The notes under the pieces were generated by a model. It saw only the letters and a program-made list of their open reading frames with translations. It did no database searches and had not been told where the DNA came from. Of a stretch of 64,000 nt of DNA, positions 46,737-55,866 are shown one piece after another. Position 1 is the first letter of the stretch. Each line of letters opens with the position of its first letter. The translations under genes were made by a program, and so were the position numbers. This DNA comes from an uncultured bacterium (GTDB lineage: Bacteria; Verrucomicrobiota; Lentisphaeria; Victivallales; UBA1829). Location: assembly GCA_902774245.1 (NCBI GenBank), contig CACYHQ010000003.1:124001-188000 (forward strand), read 5' to 3'.

Positions 46737-46765
46737 TTGAAATTTTGTGAAATATGCTGTATAGT
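46737..46765 (+). promoter_or_regulatory. Promoter of the aminotransferase gene
   Basis: TTGAAA, 17 bases, TATAGT (46760-46765). A GAAAAACGCGTTTTTT palindrome (46709-46724) lies 12 bases upstream. Confidence 0.7.
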
Positions 46766-46817
46766 AATAGGTTTTGTCTAAAAATCAATCAATGCAGCAT
46801 AGGACCCTGTCCCAGAG

Positions 46818-48095
46818 ATGGATAACTATACCGAACAGTCCGCGGAACGCCTGAGGGAGATTCAGGCCGACCTTGAACGCCAGTATGCCGGCTATAAGGC
46901 CCGCAACCTCAAGCTCGACATGTCCCGAGGGAAACCCTCCGGCAGCCAGCTCGACCTGACGAACGGCATCCTGGACCGCCTCGACGGCTACATGGTCGAG
47001 GGCGGCATCGATGCGCGCAACTACGGCTGTCTGGAAGGCATCCACGAGGCGCGCAAGCTCTTCTCCGAGCTGCTCGGCATCCCGCGCGACCGCCTTATGA
47101 TCGGCGGCAACTCCAGCCTGAACATGATGTACGACACGATCGTGCGCCACTGGGTGTTCGGCACGCACGGCCACACGCCGTGGGGACGCCTCCCCGCCGT
47201 CAAATTCCTCTGCCCGTGCCCCGGCTACGACCGCCATTTCGCGATCTGCGAGGACCTCGGCATCGAAATGATCCCGGTCCCGATGACGCCGACGGGTCCC
47301 GATATGGACATGGTCGAGAAGCTCGCCGGTTCCGACGATGCCGTGAAGGGCATCTGGTGCGTCCCGCTGTACTCCAATCCGCAAGGCGTGTGCTACTCCG
47401 ACGAGACCGTCGACCGCCTCGCCTCCATGCACACCGCCGCGCCCGATTTCCGCATCTTCTGGGACAACGCCTACGGCGTGCATCACATCTATGAGGAATG
47501 CCGCCTGAAGGATATCTTCGCGAGCGCCGAGGCCGCGGGCAACCCCGAACGCGTCTACTACTTCTTCTCGACCTCGAAGATCACGTTCCCCGGCGCTGGC
47601 GTGGCGCTCCTCGCCACGGGTCCCGGCAACTTCGCCGAGCTGAAGCATCACATGAGCATCCAGACCATCGGCCCGGACAAGCTCAACCAGCTCCGCACCG
47701 TGCGTTATCTGAAGAGCGCCGAGGGCGTCCGTGAACACATGCGCGTCCTGGCGCGCGAACTCCGCCCGAAATTCGACCTCGTGCTCGATACGCTCGAACG
47801 CGAACTCGGCGGGACCGGGCTTGCTTCCTGGATCCGTCCGAAGGGAGGCTACTTCATCGCCCTCGACACCATCCCCGGTTGCGCGACGGACGTCATCGAG
47901 CTCGCGAAGAACGCGGGCGTCAAACTGACCGGCCCCGGCTCGACCTTCCCGCTGCACCACGACCCGCTCGACCGCAACATCCGCATCGCGCCGTCCTATC
48001 CGCCGCTCGACGAACTGAAGACCGCCATCGAGCTCTTCTGCGTCTGCGTGAAACTCGCCGGCGTCCGCAAGCTCCTCGCGGCCAAAAAAGCTTAA
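46818..48095 (+). CDS. Class I aminotransferase, MocR-like aspartate aminotransferase type
   Basis: 425 residues. LDMSRGKPSGSQLDLTNGIL near the start and FSTSKITFPGAGVALLA with the PLP lysine (Lys in STSK) mark the aspartate aminotransferase group formerly called type Ic. The DNA-binding domain of MocR regulators is absent, so this is an enzyme. WDNAYGVHHI holds the PLP-ring Asp and Tyr. Aspartate to oxaloacetate transamination is expected. It likely co-transcribes with the next gene, 27 bases away. Confidence 0.85.
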   Translation: MDNYTEQSAERLREIQADLERQYAGYKARNLKLDMSRGKPSGSQLDLTNGILDRLDGYMVEGGIDARNYGCLEGIHEARKLFSELLGIPRDRLMIGGNSSLNMMYDTIVRHWVFGTHGHTPWGRLPAVKFLCPCPGYDRHFAICEDLGIEMIPVPMTPTGPDMDMVEKLAGSDDAVKGIWCVPLYSNPQGVCYSDETVDRLASMHTAAPDFRIFWDNAYGVHHIYEECRLKDIFASAEAAGNPERVYYFFSTSKITFPGAGVALLATGPGNFAELKHHMSIQTIGPDKLNQLRTVRYLKSAEGVREHMRVLARELRPKFDLVLDTLERELGGTGLASWIRPKGGYFIALDTIPGCATDVIELAKNAGVKLTGPGSTFPLHHDPLDRNIRIAPSYPPLDELKTAIELFCVCVKLAGVRKLLAAKKA

Positions 48096-48122
48096 TCGCA
48101 CCTCACCTCTTTGACCGGCGCC

Positions 48123-48998
48123 ATGCGACACGATGAACTCCTCACCAGCCTGAAGAATCCGAAGGTCAAATACGCCGCATCCCTGCGGGAACGCCGGGAA
48201 CGCGATGCGCAGGGCGTGACGCTGCTTGAGGGCTACCGCGAACTCTTCCGCGCGGACGCCATCGGACTGAAATTCCACGAGGTATTCTACTGTCCCGAGC
48301 TCTTCCTCGGCGAAAACGAGGACGCCCTGCTGGATTCCCTCGCCTTGCACGGGGCGTCGCTCTACCGCTGCACCGAGGACATCCTCCGCAAGCTCGCCTA
48401 CCGCGACCGTCCCGAGGGGCTGATCGCCGTGATCGAGGTCAAACGCAAGACGCTCGCCGATATCCCGAAGGTGAAGAACGGGCTTTATCTCGTTGCCGAG
48501 ACCATCGAAAAGCCCGGCAACCTCGGCTCCATGCTCCGAAGCGCGGATGCCGTCGGCGCCACCGCCATGATCGTCTGCAACAAGCAGACCGACTTCTACA
48601 ATCCGAACGTGATCCGCGCCAGCACCGGCGCGATCTTCTCCGTCCCGCTCGCCGAGGCCACCTCCGAGGAATGCCTCGCCTGGCTCCGTTCCTTCGGCAT
48701 CCGCACGCTCGCCGCCACGCCGCATACCAAACAGAATTTCACGGACGCGGACATGGCGCACGGCGTGGCAATCGTGGTCGGTGCGGAGCAGTTCGGCCTG
48801 ACCCCGTACTGGATGGATTCCGCCGACCAGAAGGTCGTGATCCCGATGCTCGGGCTGATGGATTCCCTGAACGTGGCGACCGCGGCGACGATCCTGCTGT
48901 ACGAGGCGGCGCGCCAGCGCGGCTGGAAGTCCTCGGCGGCCGTCGACTACGATCTGGACCAGTTCGCGGGGGGGGAAAACTCGCTCGGACGCGGCTGA
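48123..48998 (+). CDS. SpoU/TrmH-family RNA 2'-O-methyltransferase
   Basis: 291 residues from ATG 48123; a TTG at 48111 is possible. N-terminal substrate-binding domain (SLKNPKVKYAASLRERRERDAQGVTLLEGYRELF) and C-terminal SPOUT knot with VAETIEKPGNLGSMLRSADAVGA, VVGAEQFGL and IPMLGLMDSLNVATAATILLYEAARQ. It probably methylates a ribose in rRNA or tRNA using S-adenosylmethionine. A run of eight G (48968-48975) lies near the end; one base gained or lost there would alter only the last residues. Confidence 0.88.
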   Translation: MRHDELLTSLKNPKVKYAASLRERRERDAQGVTLLEGYRELFRADAIGLKFHEVFYCPELFLGENEDALLDSLALHGASLYRCTEDILRKLAYRDRPEGLIAVIEVKRKTLADIPKVKNGLYLVAETIEKPGNLGSMLRSADAVGATAMIVCNKQTDFYNPNVIRASTGAIFSVPLAEATSEECLAWLRSFGIRTLAATPHTKQNFTDADMAHGVAIVVGAEQFGLTPYWMDSADQKVVIPMLGLMDSLNVATAATILLYEAARQRGWKSSAAVDYDLDQFAGGENSLGRG

Positions 48999-49076
48999 TT
49001 TCTCTTTGTTGCCAACCTTTTATTCGCGGTTTTTCGAGCTTTTTTCTATATTATTGCCTTTTTGCGGTTTTCCGGC

Positions 49077-49104
49077 TTGCTTTTCCGTTTTTATGTTGTA
49101 TAGT
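49077..49104 (+). promoter_or_regulatory. Promoter of the MarR gene
   Basis: TTGCTT, 16 bases, TATAGT (49099-49104). A second TATATT at 49047-49052 lies in the same A/T-rich stretch but lacks a good -35. Confidence 0.6.
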
Positions 49105-49169
49105 ATAATATTAACATATTTTCCCATCTAAAACAATCCAATACCTCAACGGTAAGGAGAATAAACGAT

Positions 49170-49667
49170 ATGCCGGCCACCCCCGCATCCACCCGCCGCA
49201 CCCCGCAAATGTCCTGGGAGCTTCTCTTCCAGATCACCGACCTGCTCCGCGTCCTCGGAGCCCCCGGAAATACGCTCAACAACAAGAAGATCACGCTCGG
49301 CAAGATCCGCGTCATCAGCTATCTTTTCGCCAACATGGACCAGCCCCCGATGCTGAAGGACATCGCCGAGGTCTTCGGCCTGACCCCCGGCGCGGTGTCC
49401 CAGACGATCGACTCCCTCGTGGAGGACGGCATCGTGCAGCGCGAACAGTCCAGCGAAGACCGCCGCGCGATCCATATCTCCCTCACGAAACAGGGCATCG
49501 CGCTGAAACGCCGCCACGACAACTACTTCACGGACTACATGGACCATTTCTTCCGCAACATCGACGAGAAGAAACAGCAGATCTTCCTGGAAGTCCTGGA
49601 GCAGATGGTCGAAACGCTTCAGCCCGAAGTCGAAAACCAGGCCGCGGAATCCGAAAAAGAGGACTGA
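49170..49667 (+). CDS. MarR-family transcriptional regulator
   Basis: 165 residues. Winged helix: QPPMLKDIAEVFGLTPGAVSQTIDSLVEDGIVQREQSSEDRRAIHISLTKQG, with the DRR wing typical of MarR. The N-terminal helix (MSWELLFQITDLLRVLG) and C-terminal helix would form the dimer. AAGGAG sits 9 bases before ATG. Effector and targets unknown; the 21-base gap to the nucleotidyltransferase suggests an operon. Confidence 0.88.
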   Translation: MPATPASTRRTPQMSWELLFQITDLLRVLGAPGNTLNNKKITLGKIRVISYLFANMDQPPMLKDIAEVFGLTPGAVSQTIDSLVEDGIVQREQSSEDRRAIHISLTKQGIALKRRHDNYFTDYMDHFFRNIDEKKQQIFLEVLEQMVETLQPEVENQAAESEKED

Positions 49668-49688
49668 GCCTCCCGAACGGAGGACGTT

Positions 49689-50345
49689 ATGCTTGACCTT
49701 GAATCCTGGCTGGAACGTTTTACGCTGGCGTTGCGGAAGACGTTCGGGGAACGTGTGTGGTTCGCCGGGCTTCAGGGGAGCTATGCCCGTGGCGAGGCGA
49801 CGGAATCCAGCGACATCGACCCGGTCGTGATTCTGGATGCGCTGACCGCGGAGGATATCGCGGCATACGATGCCATGCTGGATTCGCTCGACCGCAGGGA
49901 ACTGGTCTGCGGATTCCTGTCCGGAAAAGACGAGCTCCTGCACTGGGAACCGTCGGAGCTGTTCCAGTTCTGCCGCGATACGATCCCTCTGATCGGCAGC
50001 CTGGACGACGTGCTTGCGGTCTTCAAACCCGGCGACATCGACCGCGCGATCCTGACCGGAGTCTGCGGCGTCTATCATGCCTGTGTCCACAACATGCTCC
50101 ACGAAAAGGACGAGGGCATCCTCCGCGGCCTGTATAAAACGGCGACCTTCACCGTCCGCGCGACCACCTGCCGCCGCACCGGGATATACTGCTCCCGCCT
50201 GGACGAGCTGTTGCGGCATGCATCCGCCGCCGACCGGGAGATCGTCCAAGCGTATCTCGCCATGAAGTCCGGCACCCCCGTTGATTTCTCCTCCGCCTCG
50301 AAACTGCTTTTCGCCTGGGCGAAGGCGAGAATCAATAAACAATAA
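49689..50345 (+). CDS. Nucleotidyltransferase-domain protein
   Basis: 218 residues. The pol-beta nucleotidyltransferase motif GLQGSYARGEATESSDIDPVVIL (G-S-x-A-R-G...S-D-x-D) is intact near residues 28-49, with the third carboxylate probably further on. The C-terminal helical part resembles HEPN-like or KNTase C-terminal helices. AGGACGTT precedes ATG. It could modify a small molecule, such as an aminoglycoside, or a protein or tRNA. It is not flanked by an antitoxin-like ORF apart from the MarR gene. Confidence 0.7.
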   Translation: MLDLESWLERFTLALRKTFGERVWFAGLQGSYARGEATESSDIDPVVILDALTAEDIAAYDAMLDSLDRRELVCGFLSGKDELLHWEPSELFQFCRDTIPLIGSLDDVLAVFKPGDIDRAILTGVCGVYHACVHNMLHEKDEGILRGLYKTATFTVRATTCRRTGIYCSRLDELLRHASAADREIVQAYLAMKSGTPVDFSSASKLLFAWAKARINKQ

Positions 50346-50346
50346 A

Positions 50347-50555
50347 AGCCGGAATAGACTCCCCTGTACTACAACTGTCACATGCTGGTTACACTTAAGT
50401 AGTACAGCATGCTAGGAGTTATTCCGGCTCATGATTACAATAGCACTTTTTCCAAAAAAACCAAGCTGAAATCTTTTTCCTGCCTTGAAAACTCCTTAAA
50501 TACAACTATAAATGAAATGAGATAATATAATACCACATGTTCGAGGGAAATTCAA
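50347..50555 (-). ncRNA. Candidate small RNA with long terminal hairpin
   Basis: On the minus strand TTGAAT (50555-50550), 17 bases, TATTAT (50532-50527) predicts a transcript starting near 50520 and running to about 50345. Its 3' end is a long inverted repeat: AGCCGGAATA, ACTCC and TGTACTAC at 50347-50372 pair with GTAGTACA, GGAGT and TATTCCGGCT at 50399-50429, followed on the minus strand by TTTTATTGTTTATT. A competing pair CATGCTG/CAGCATG (50381-50387, 50405-50411) lies in the loop. No ORF over 10 codons fits. It could also be a miniature inverted-repeat element. Confidence 0.4.
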
Positions 50556-50699
50556 GGCAGAATGCCCGATTCGGCAGGATTCCTTACAAGTTCACCCCGT
50601 ACCCGATACGTTTTTGAACAAATCCTCGCCTACGCAAGAAAACAACAAGTCGGAAGAGAATCTTTTTCAGGATTTCTTCCGTCTAACCTTGAATCAATG
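50556..50699. other. Gene-free A/T-rich stretch
   Basis: Between the candidate RNA and the kinase terminator. No conserved coding potential; base composition is much more A/T-rich than the flanks. Confidence 0.3.
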
Positions 50700-50737
50700 T
50701 AAAAGCAACCCCCGGAATCATTGCTGGCTTCGGGGGC
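50700..50737 (-). terminator. Terminator of the first sensor kinase
   Basis: CCCCCGGAA/TTCGGGGG stem (50709-50736) with one bulge; the A-run at 50701-50704 gives TTTT on the minus strand. Confidence 0.65.
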
Positions 50738-50765
50738 TGACTCTTGCTGGGGTTGCAGCACAAAA

Positions 50766-53558
50766 TCATCCGAGGTTGATTGGTTCGTTACCATCGCCCT
50801 TTTCTCCATCCTCAATGATGCGCTTGATCATGTTGGAGAGTTTCTCCCCGGTAAGCGGCTTGAGGATAATGGCGTCGAAGTGCGACATATCGAAATTACT
50901 GTTCGATTCGACATCGGCGGTCTGCGCGACGATCGGGATATACGCGAGTCGCGGATTTTCCTTCACGGCGGCGGAGAGCTGGGCACCGTTCATTTCCGGC
51001 ATCCACATGTCGGACAGGATCAGGTCGACCGGCTGTTTTTCGAGAAGTTCGAGCGCTTCCTTGCCGGAGTCGGCTGTGGACACGTTGCTGTATCCGATCT
51101 TTTTGAAAAGCGCCTTTGTGACGCGAAGGTTCATCGGGATGTCGTCGACGATGAGAATTCGGATCGCTTTCACGTCACGCGCAATGGCCTCAATCTCTGC
51201 TTTGGCCTGAGTCATGTCCGTCCGGACAGCCTTTGCACGGCAGCGCACTGCGTTGAGCGTAATCGTGAACGTGCTTCCTTCGTCATCCTTGCTTGTGCAG
51301 GTCAGTTCGCCGTTCATGCACGAGGCCAGACGTTTGGAGATGGAGAGTCCGAGGCCGGTACCGTTTTTCACGGCATTGGTGTCGCGCATTCTGGAGAGTT
51401 GGACGAACGGTTCCATGAGCTTTTTCTGGTCATCCTCGGAAATGCCGATGCCGGTGTCGGAGACGGCGCATTTGAGCGTGCCGGTGTCCGCGGAATCGGG
51501 GTCGGGCGTGAAGGTGACGCTGAGCGTGATGATGCCCTTCTTCGTGAACTTGACGGCGTTGCCGAGCAGGTTGATGAGGATCTGGCGGATGCGGATGTTG
51601 TCGATATCGAGTTCCGGGAGGTCTTCGGGGACATCGGAAACGAGCTTGTTTCCGTTCTCCTGGGCGCGGAAGGTGAAGATGAGCATGACCTCGCGGCAGA
51701 GGGCGTTGAAATCGGTGAACGCGGTGATGATCTTCATCTGGTTCGCCTCAAGCTTGGAGAGGTCGAGGACATCGTTGATGAGCATGAGCAGGGCGTTTGC
51801 CGAGGAGGAAATGGCGTCGAGGTATTCCATCTCCTGATCTTTGGAAACGCCGCCTTTGCGGAGAAGTTCGGCGAACCCGATGACGGAATTCAGTGGCGTG
51901 CGGATCTCATGGCTGACGCTGGCGATGAAGAAGCTCTTCGCTTTGTCTGCGGCCAGAGCCCGGTTGGCGTTTTCCTCCGCCGCGCGCTTTGCTTTGACCA
52001 TTTCGGAGACGTCGCTGGATGCTGTAAGCATGAGCCTGCGCCCACTGGTATCCTGAATAATGCGCACAACAGTCTTGATGGAGCGGAAACCTCCCTCTTC
52101 GAGAGGAAGATCATCCTCTAATAGTCTCATTTCGTTCACATCCAGAGTCAGAGCAAGATGGTTCATGCGGGTTGCGAAATCCAGGTTCGCACCTTTGTCA
52201 AACAACTCAGAATCGGTCTTGCCTGCGACCTCGTTTGGAGTATAGCTGAAAAGATCTGCAAAGGCGTTGTTGAAGAGCAGATAGCGGAAGTCGTTGTCAA
52301 CGTCCTTCACCGTCAGCATGAACGGCATAGCGTTGATGGCGGCATCCCACAGGTTCTGGGTGTCTTTCAGTTTCATCATGCTCTGCGTGAGTTCGGTGAC
52401 ATCCTGGAGAATTCCGGTCACTGCCGGTTCGTCCGGATCGCTCAAATCGAGAGAAACCAATGCACTGATGTAGCGCAAACCGGATGTCGGACCGACGCGG
52501 AACGAGAACGTGACTGTCTCGCCCTGTTTGTCCGATTGCTCCATTTTCTCCAACTCGCGGGCAAAAATCGGAATATCTTCTGGGTGTACCCAGTCCTCGA
52601 AACGCATGGGCTCGCCGTTATCGTCGTCGGGCCAAAGCGTGTGGAGGAAGGTTGAACCGGAACGTTTGCGGCTCCTGAGTTCGTAGCGGAACGAAGCCAG
52701 ACGGGCCATTGCAGACGCATTTTCGAGGTCCGTCAGGACAACTTCAAGCTCCTCCTGCTTCTTTTCGAGCTCTTTCCGAAGTTTAAATTCCTGCTGCCGC
52801 TGTTTCTCGATGGTCTCGCTGCGTTCCTTCATGGCATTCTCGGCTGCACGGGCACGTTCAAGAGCTTTCTCAAGCTCGGCCATGTGCTTCATCGCGAGTT
52901 CGTCCGCAACGACAAAAACATTCAGAAAACAGTTCCCAATGAGGCAACCGAGGGAAGTAAACGGCGTGAGCGGCCAGATGATCTGAAAGACAAGGGCCGC
53001 AGCAATTGTGATACTGAACAGAATTACCAGCATGCTTCGCCTGCGAACGATATCCCGAGCGCCATGTCCCTTAACAAACACCCCAATCGCTAAAAAAACA
53101 TTGAAGGCAGCCAGAAGGTAGAAGGCGGGATCGCGCAAGCAACCTGTTTGGTAAACGCCTTGGGAATCGATATAATAGAAGCATTTGTTGAACGGGTTGG
53201 CTGCTATTGCAGCGAGGTTGAAGGCCAGAATCGCATATCCGAACAAGGAGAGAATCCGAGCCGATCTTTTGTCGAGTTCAAGATAGGGGATGACAAAACG
53301 CCCCCACAAAAAAACGAAGGCGACAAGCGAGAGAAAGAAGAATATAGTCTCGACATACAACCCCCTTGTCCAACCAAGCCCAGCAAAGATCCCCCATGCT
53401 CCATCAAAGACATAATAAGCAAGGATCCCCAGCAGAAAGTTGCGGTAGCTTCTGCCCCATGCTGAATCCTCTCCCCGACCGATGAGCAATTTGAAGTTGA
53501 TAATCAGATGAATTGCTATCGCTGCAAGAGAAAACATGGAATATGAGTATCCCTGCAT
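50766..53558 (-). CDS. Membrane PAS-PAS hybrid histidine kinase/response regulator
   Basis: 930 residues. About seven N-terminal helices (residues 5-225) form a membrane sensor of the kind shared with the next kinase. A coiled coil (residues 228-280, KQRQQEFKLRKELEKKQEELE) leads to two PAS regions (about 285-400 and 405-520). HisKA has SHEIRTPLN (His550); the ATPase has NLLGNAVKFT, DTGIGI and GTGLGLSI. The receiver ends the chain with IVDDIP, Asp850 in LSDMWMP and a Lys in LKP. No DNA-binding output, so phosphate must go to a separate phosphotransfer partner. It has a consensus promoter and a leader similar to that of the permease-kinase. Confidence 0.9.
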   Translation of the reverse strand: MQGYSYSMFSLAAIAIHLIINFKLLIGRGEDSAWGRSYRNFLLGILAYYVFDGAWGIFAGLGWTRGLYVETIFFFLSLVAFVFLWGRFVIPYLELDKRSARILSLFGYAILAFNLAAIAANPFNKCFYYIDSQGVYQTGCLRDPAFYLLAAFNVFLAIGVFVKGHGARDIVRRRSMLVILFSITIAAALVFQIIWPLTPFTSLGCLIGNCFLNVFVVADELAMKHMAELEKALERARAAENAMKERSETIEKQRQQEFKLRKELEKKQEELEVVLTDLENASAMARLASFRYELRSRKRSGSTFLHTLWPDDDNGEPMRFEDWVHPEDIPIFARELEKMEQSDKQGETVTFSFRVGPTSGLRYISALVSLDLSDPDEPAVTGILQDVTELTQSMMKLKDTQNLWDAAINAMPFMLTVKDVDNDFRYLLFNNAFADLFSYTPNEVAGKTDSELFDKGANLDFATRMNHLALTLDVNEMRLLEDDLPLEEGGFRSIKTVVRIIQDTSGRRLMLTASSDVSEMVKAKRAAEENANRALAADKAKSFFIASVSHEIRTPLNSVIGFAELLRKGGVSKDQEMEYLDAISSSANALLMLINDVLDLSKLEANQMKIITAFTDFNALCREVMLIFTFRAQENGNKLVSDVPEDLPELDIDNIRIRQILINLLGNAVKFTKKGIITLSVTFTPDPDSADTGTLKCAVSDTGIGISEDDQKKLMEPFVQLSRMRDTNAVKNGTGLGLSISKRLASCMNGELTCTSKDDEGSTFTITLNAVRCRAKAVRTDMTQAKAEIEAIARDVKAIRILIVDDIPMNLRVTKALFKKIGYSNVSTADSGKEALELLEKQPVDLILSDMWMPEMNGAQLSAAVKENPRLAYIPIVAQTADVESNSNFDMSHFDAIILKPLTGEKLSNMIKRIIEDGEKGDGNEPINLG

Positions 53559-53706
53559 GATATCACCTGTTGTCTGTCATTAGGGGTACTTGCTGTCGTT
53601 GGAGGGGTTCCGCATAGTTCATTTCGTATCTCATCTCAGTATTCTGTGAGCGGACTGTGTGTCGGCGTGGTTTTTGTAATATACATTCAACTACTCGTTT
53701 TGTCAA
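53559..53706 (-). promoter_or_regulatory. Promoter and conserved leader of the first kinase
   Basis: TTGACA (53706-53701), 17 bases, TATATT (53683-53678). The sequence from -35 to just past -10 and the last 30 bases before ATG (AATGACAGACAACAGGTGAT) nearly match the leader of the permease-kinase at 59302-59444. A GAAAAC/GTTTTTC palindrome is just upstream (53722-53735). Confidence 0.7.
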
Positions 53707-53778
53707 GTTTTTGGGAAACCTGAAAACTGTTTTTCGGCTTTTTTTTCGGGGTTGACCAATACGGTCTTTCAAAAGCAA

Positions 53779-55632
53779 TCAACCGATGACGCCACGAAGT
53801 TTTTCGAGCGTGATCGGCTTTAGCAGAATGCCCGAGAAACCTGATTCCCTGTATGTTTTCTGAGCTTCGACATCCGCAGTTACGGCATAGACGGTGAGTT
53901 CTTTCCATTGCTCTTTATTCCGGATTTCGCGGATCAGGCCCTCTCCGTCCAGCACCGGCATCCACATATCGGTCAGGACCAGGTTGAAAGATGCGTCTTT
54001 CGCCAGCGCGTCAAGCGCTTCCGCCCCGTTCCCCGCTGTCACGATATTGGTCACGCCCAAACGGCGCAGCATGGCCTGAAGGACCCGGATGTTCACAGGG
54101 ACATCATCCACAAGCAGGACCCGAAGATTGTCCAGCGCGAATTGCGAAACCGGGGTGATCCGGTTCGATGAGGGCATGGCATCCGTATTGGCAACCGAGA
54201 ATGGGATGTCCGGCAGAACGACGGTAAACGTGGTTCCTTTGCCCAGTGCGGATTTCACGGTAATTGTCCCGTTCATGAGTTTCGTCAGTTGCTGGCAGAT
54301 CGAAAGGCCAAGTCCGGTCCCTTTGGCTGCCCCGGAGTTCTTTGCCTGGACAAAGGGCTCCAGAATGTGCTCAAGATCATCAGGTGGAATGCCGCACCCG
54401 GTATCGGATACGGAAAACGTCAGGATCCCTGTCTTGGCGTCCTCGTCCGGATTCTTTTCGAATCGAGCGGTCAGGATGATTTCCCCGCGTTCCGTGAATT
54501 TGACGGCATTGCCGATGAGGTTAAACAGGATCTGTCGAATCCGATGCCGGTCTATCATCAGCGGCGGAATCGGAGTGAAGTCCTCTTCAAGGTCAACATC
54601 TTTCCCGGAAACAGCGACGTCAAAAGTATGAAGCACGTCGGACGCAAGCTGTTCGAAGTCGGTCAATTCCGGCACCAACACGGTTTTGCCGGCGTCAAGC
54701 TTGGAAAGGTCAAGCACATCGTTGACCAGATCAAGCAGGACATGCCCGTTTGATACAATGGCCCCGAAAGCATGTTTCCGCTCCTCCTCATCCTCGATGC
54801 CGTGTTCCATCAACTCCGCATACCCGATAATGGCGTTGAGCGGGGTACGGATATCATGCGACACGGTTGAGAAAAAAAGCGCCTTTGCCTGCCCTGCCGC
54901 GCGCTCGGCCTCAAGCTGGATTTCGTAGTCGCGCGCGAGCAATTCTTTCCGATACATTTCATCCCGCTCGTCCTCAATCACGAAAACATGAAGGAGACAG
55001 CAGCCGAAAAGGCATCCGATCGAATAGATCGGGAGGAAAGGATCGAAGAACTGGACCAAAATCGCCACAAGCATCGTAATGCCGAATGCGAAGACCATCA
55101 TGTTGCGTCGGCGGAGCGCTCCTTCCGTGCGCAGACTTCGAAACAGTGTCAGTCCGGCCCGGATTCCATTGAACGCGGCCAGCAACAGGAGCGCAATGTT
55201 ACGCAATGGACCTTCCTTATAGATGGTTTGGGCGCTAATTTGGAAAAAACTTCCGGTGAAAAAGTTCACAATCAGCGCGACGATGAAAAACATAAATACC
55301 CCGAGACCGGTCCACAGCATATATCTGCGCAACCAGCCGCCCACTCCCAGATAGGCAATAACGCAACGTGTCCAGGCGAAGACGGACAGCGCCATCATCA
55401 GGAAGAAAAGGATCGTGTCGACATAGAGAATATGAGGCCATTTCAATGCCGCGAATATCCCCCAGAGAATATCCAGCACGAAGAATAATAACAGACAAAT
55501 GAGAAAGCGCCTGAATTCTACGGATGTTGCATCGGACTTGACTTGTGGCCGTTGGAACATTTGCCGCCAATTGATGATTAAATGAACGACCAGTACGATG
55601 CCGGATATGCTTGAATAGAGATAATTGTCCAT
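53779..55632 (-). CDS. Membrane hybrid histidine kinase/response regulator
   Basis: 617 residues. A similar seven-helix membrane region (residues 5-220; start DNYLYSSISGIVLVVHLIINW parallels the first kinase) is joined directly to HisKA without PAS domains: SHDIRTPLNAIIGYAELM (His259), NLIGNAVKFTERGE, DTGCGIP, GTGLGLSI. The receiver carries VDDVP, Asp555 in LTDMWMP and LKP. Its kinase core is closest to the incomplete kinase at 59737, while its sensor is closest to the first kinase, hinting at domain shuffling. No output domain. Confidence 0.9.
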   Translation of the reverse strand: MDNYLYSSISGIVLVVHLIINWRQMFQRPQVKSDATSVEFRRFLICLLLFFVLDILWGIFAALKWPHILYVDTILFFLMMALSVFAWTRCVIAYLGVGGWLRRYMLWTGLGVFMFFIVALIVNFFTGSFFQISAQTIYKEGPLRNIALLLLAAFNGIRAGLTLFRSLRTEGALRRRNMMVFAFGITMLVAILVQFFDPFLPIYSIGCLFGCCLLHVFVIEDERDEMYRKELLARDYEIQLEAERAAGQAKALFFSTVSHDIRTPLNAIIGYAELMEHGIEDEEERKHAFGAIVSNGHVLLDLVNDVLDLSKLDAGKTVLVPELTDFEQLASDVLHTFDVAVSGKDVDLEEDFTPIPPLMIDRHRIRQILFNLIGNAVKFTERGEIILTARFEKNPDEDAKTGILTFSVSDTGCGIPPDDLEHILEPFVQAKNSGAAKGTGLGLSICQQLTKLMNGTITVKSALGKGTTFTVVLPDIPFSVANTDAMPSSNRITPVSQFALDNLRVLLVDDVPVNIRVLQAMLRRLGVTNIVTAGNGAEALDALAKDASFNLVLTDMWMPVLDGEGLIREIRNKEQWKELTVYAVTADVEAQKTYRESGFSGILLKPITLEKLRGVIG

Positions 55633-55675
55633 AAAGATGCCTCAAATCATCAGTTCACTTCGAACCTGATTATAT

Positions 55676-55703
55676 ATTATAGCATATTCTGTGAAAATTG
55701 CAA
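55676..55703 (-). promoter_or_regulatory. Promoter of the second kinase
   Basis: TTGCAA (55703-55698), 16 bases, TATAAT (55681-55676). The only canonical TATAAT found among the promoters. Confidence 0.65.
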
Positions 55704-55739
55704 ATCTACTTCACGATAGAAAGATAGTTTTCTCCTAAG

Positions 55740-55817
55740 AAGCCGGGGAACATGCAAGGCTGTGCCTGACGAGGCGGAGACGTAGTAGATCAGGGAATAC
55801 GGAACCTCATCCGGCTT
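55740..55817. other. Inverted-repeat bounded segment between kinases
   Basis: AAGCCGG (55740-55746) and CCGGCTT (55811-55817) bound 78 bases with an internal GCCT-GACG-AGGC hairpin. The ends resemble those of the inverted repeat at 50347-50429 (AGCCGG...CCGGCT) and the size is similar, but the interiors differ. Possibly the terminator region of the permease-kinase or a small mobile remnant. Confidence 0.35.
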
Positions 55818-55866
55818 GCGCTCAAAAACAGGAAAAAGCATCAGCGCACAACCGGGAGATGCCAGA

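Noticed and set aside
55700-55850. Open minus-strand frame reading KPDEVPYSLIYYVSASSG
   Set aside because: Short, without a start signal, and interrupted by the inverted-repeat segment; possibly a remnant but not supportable.
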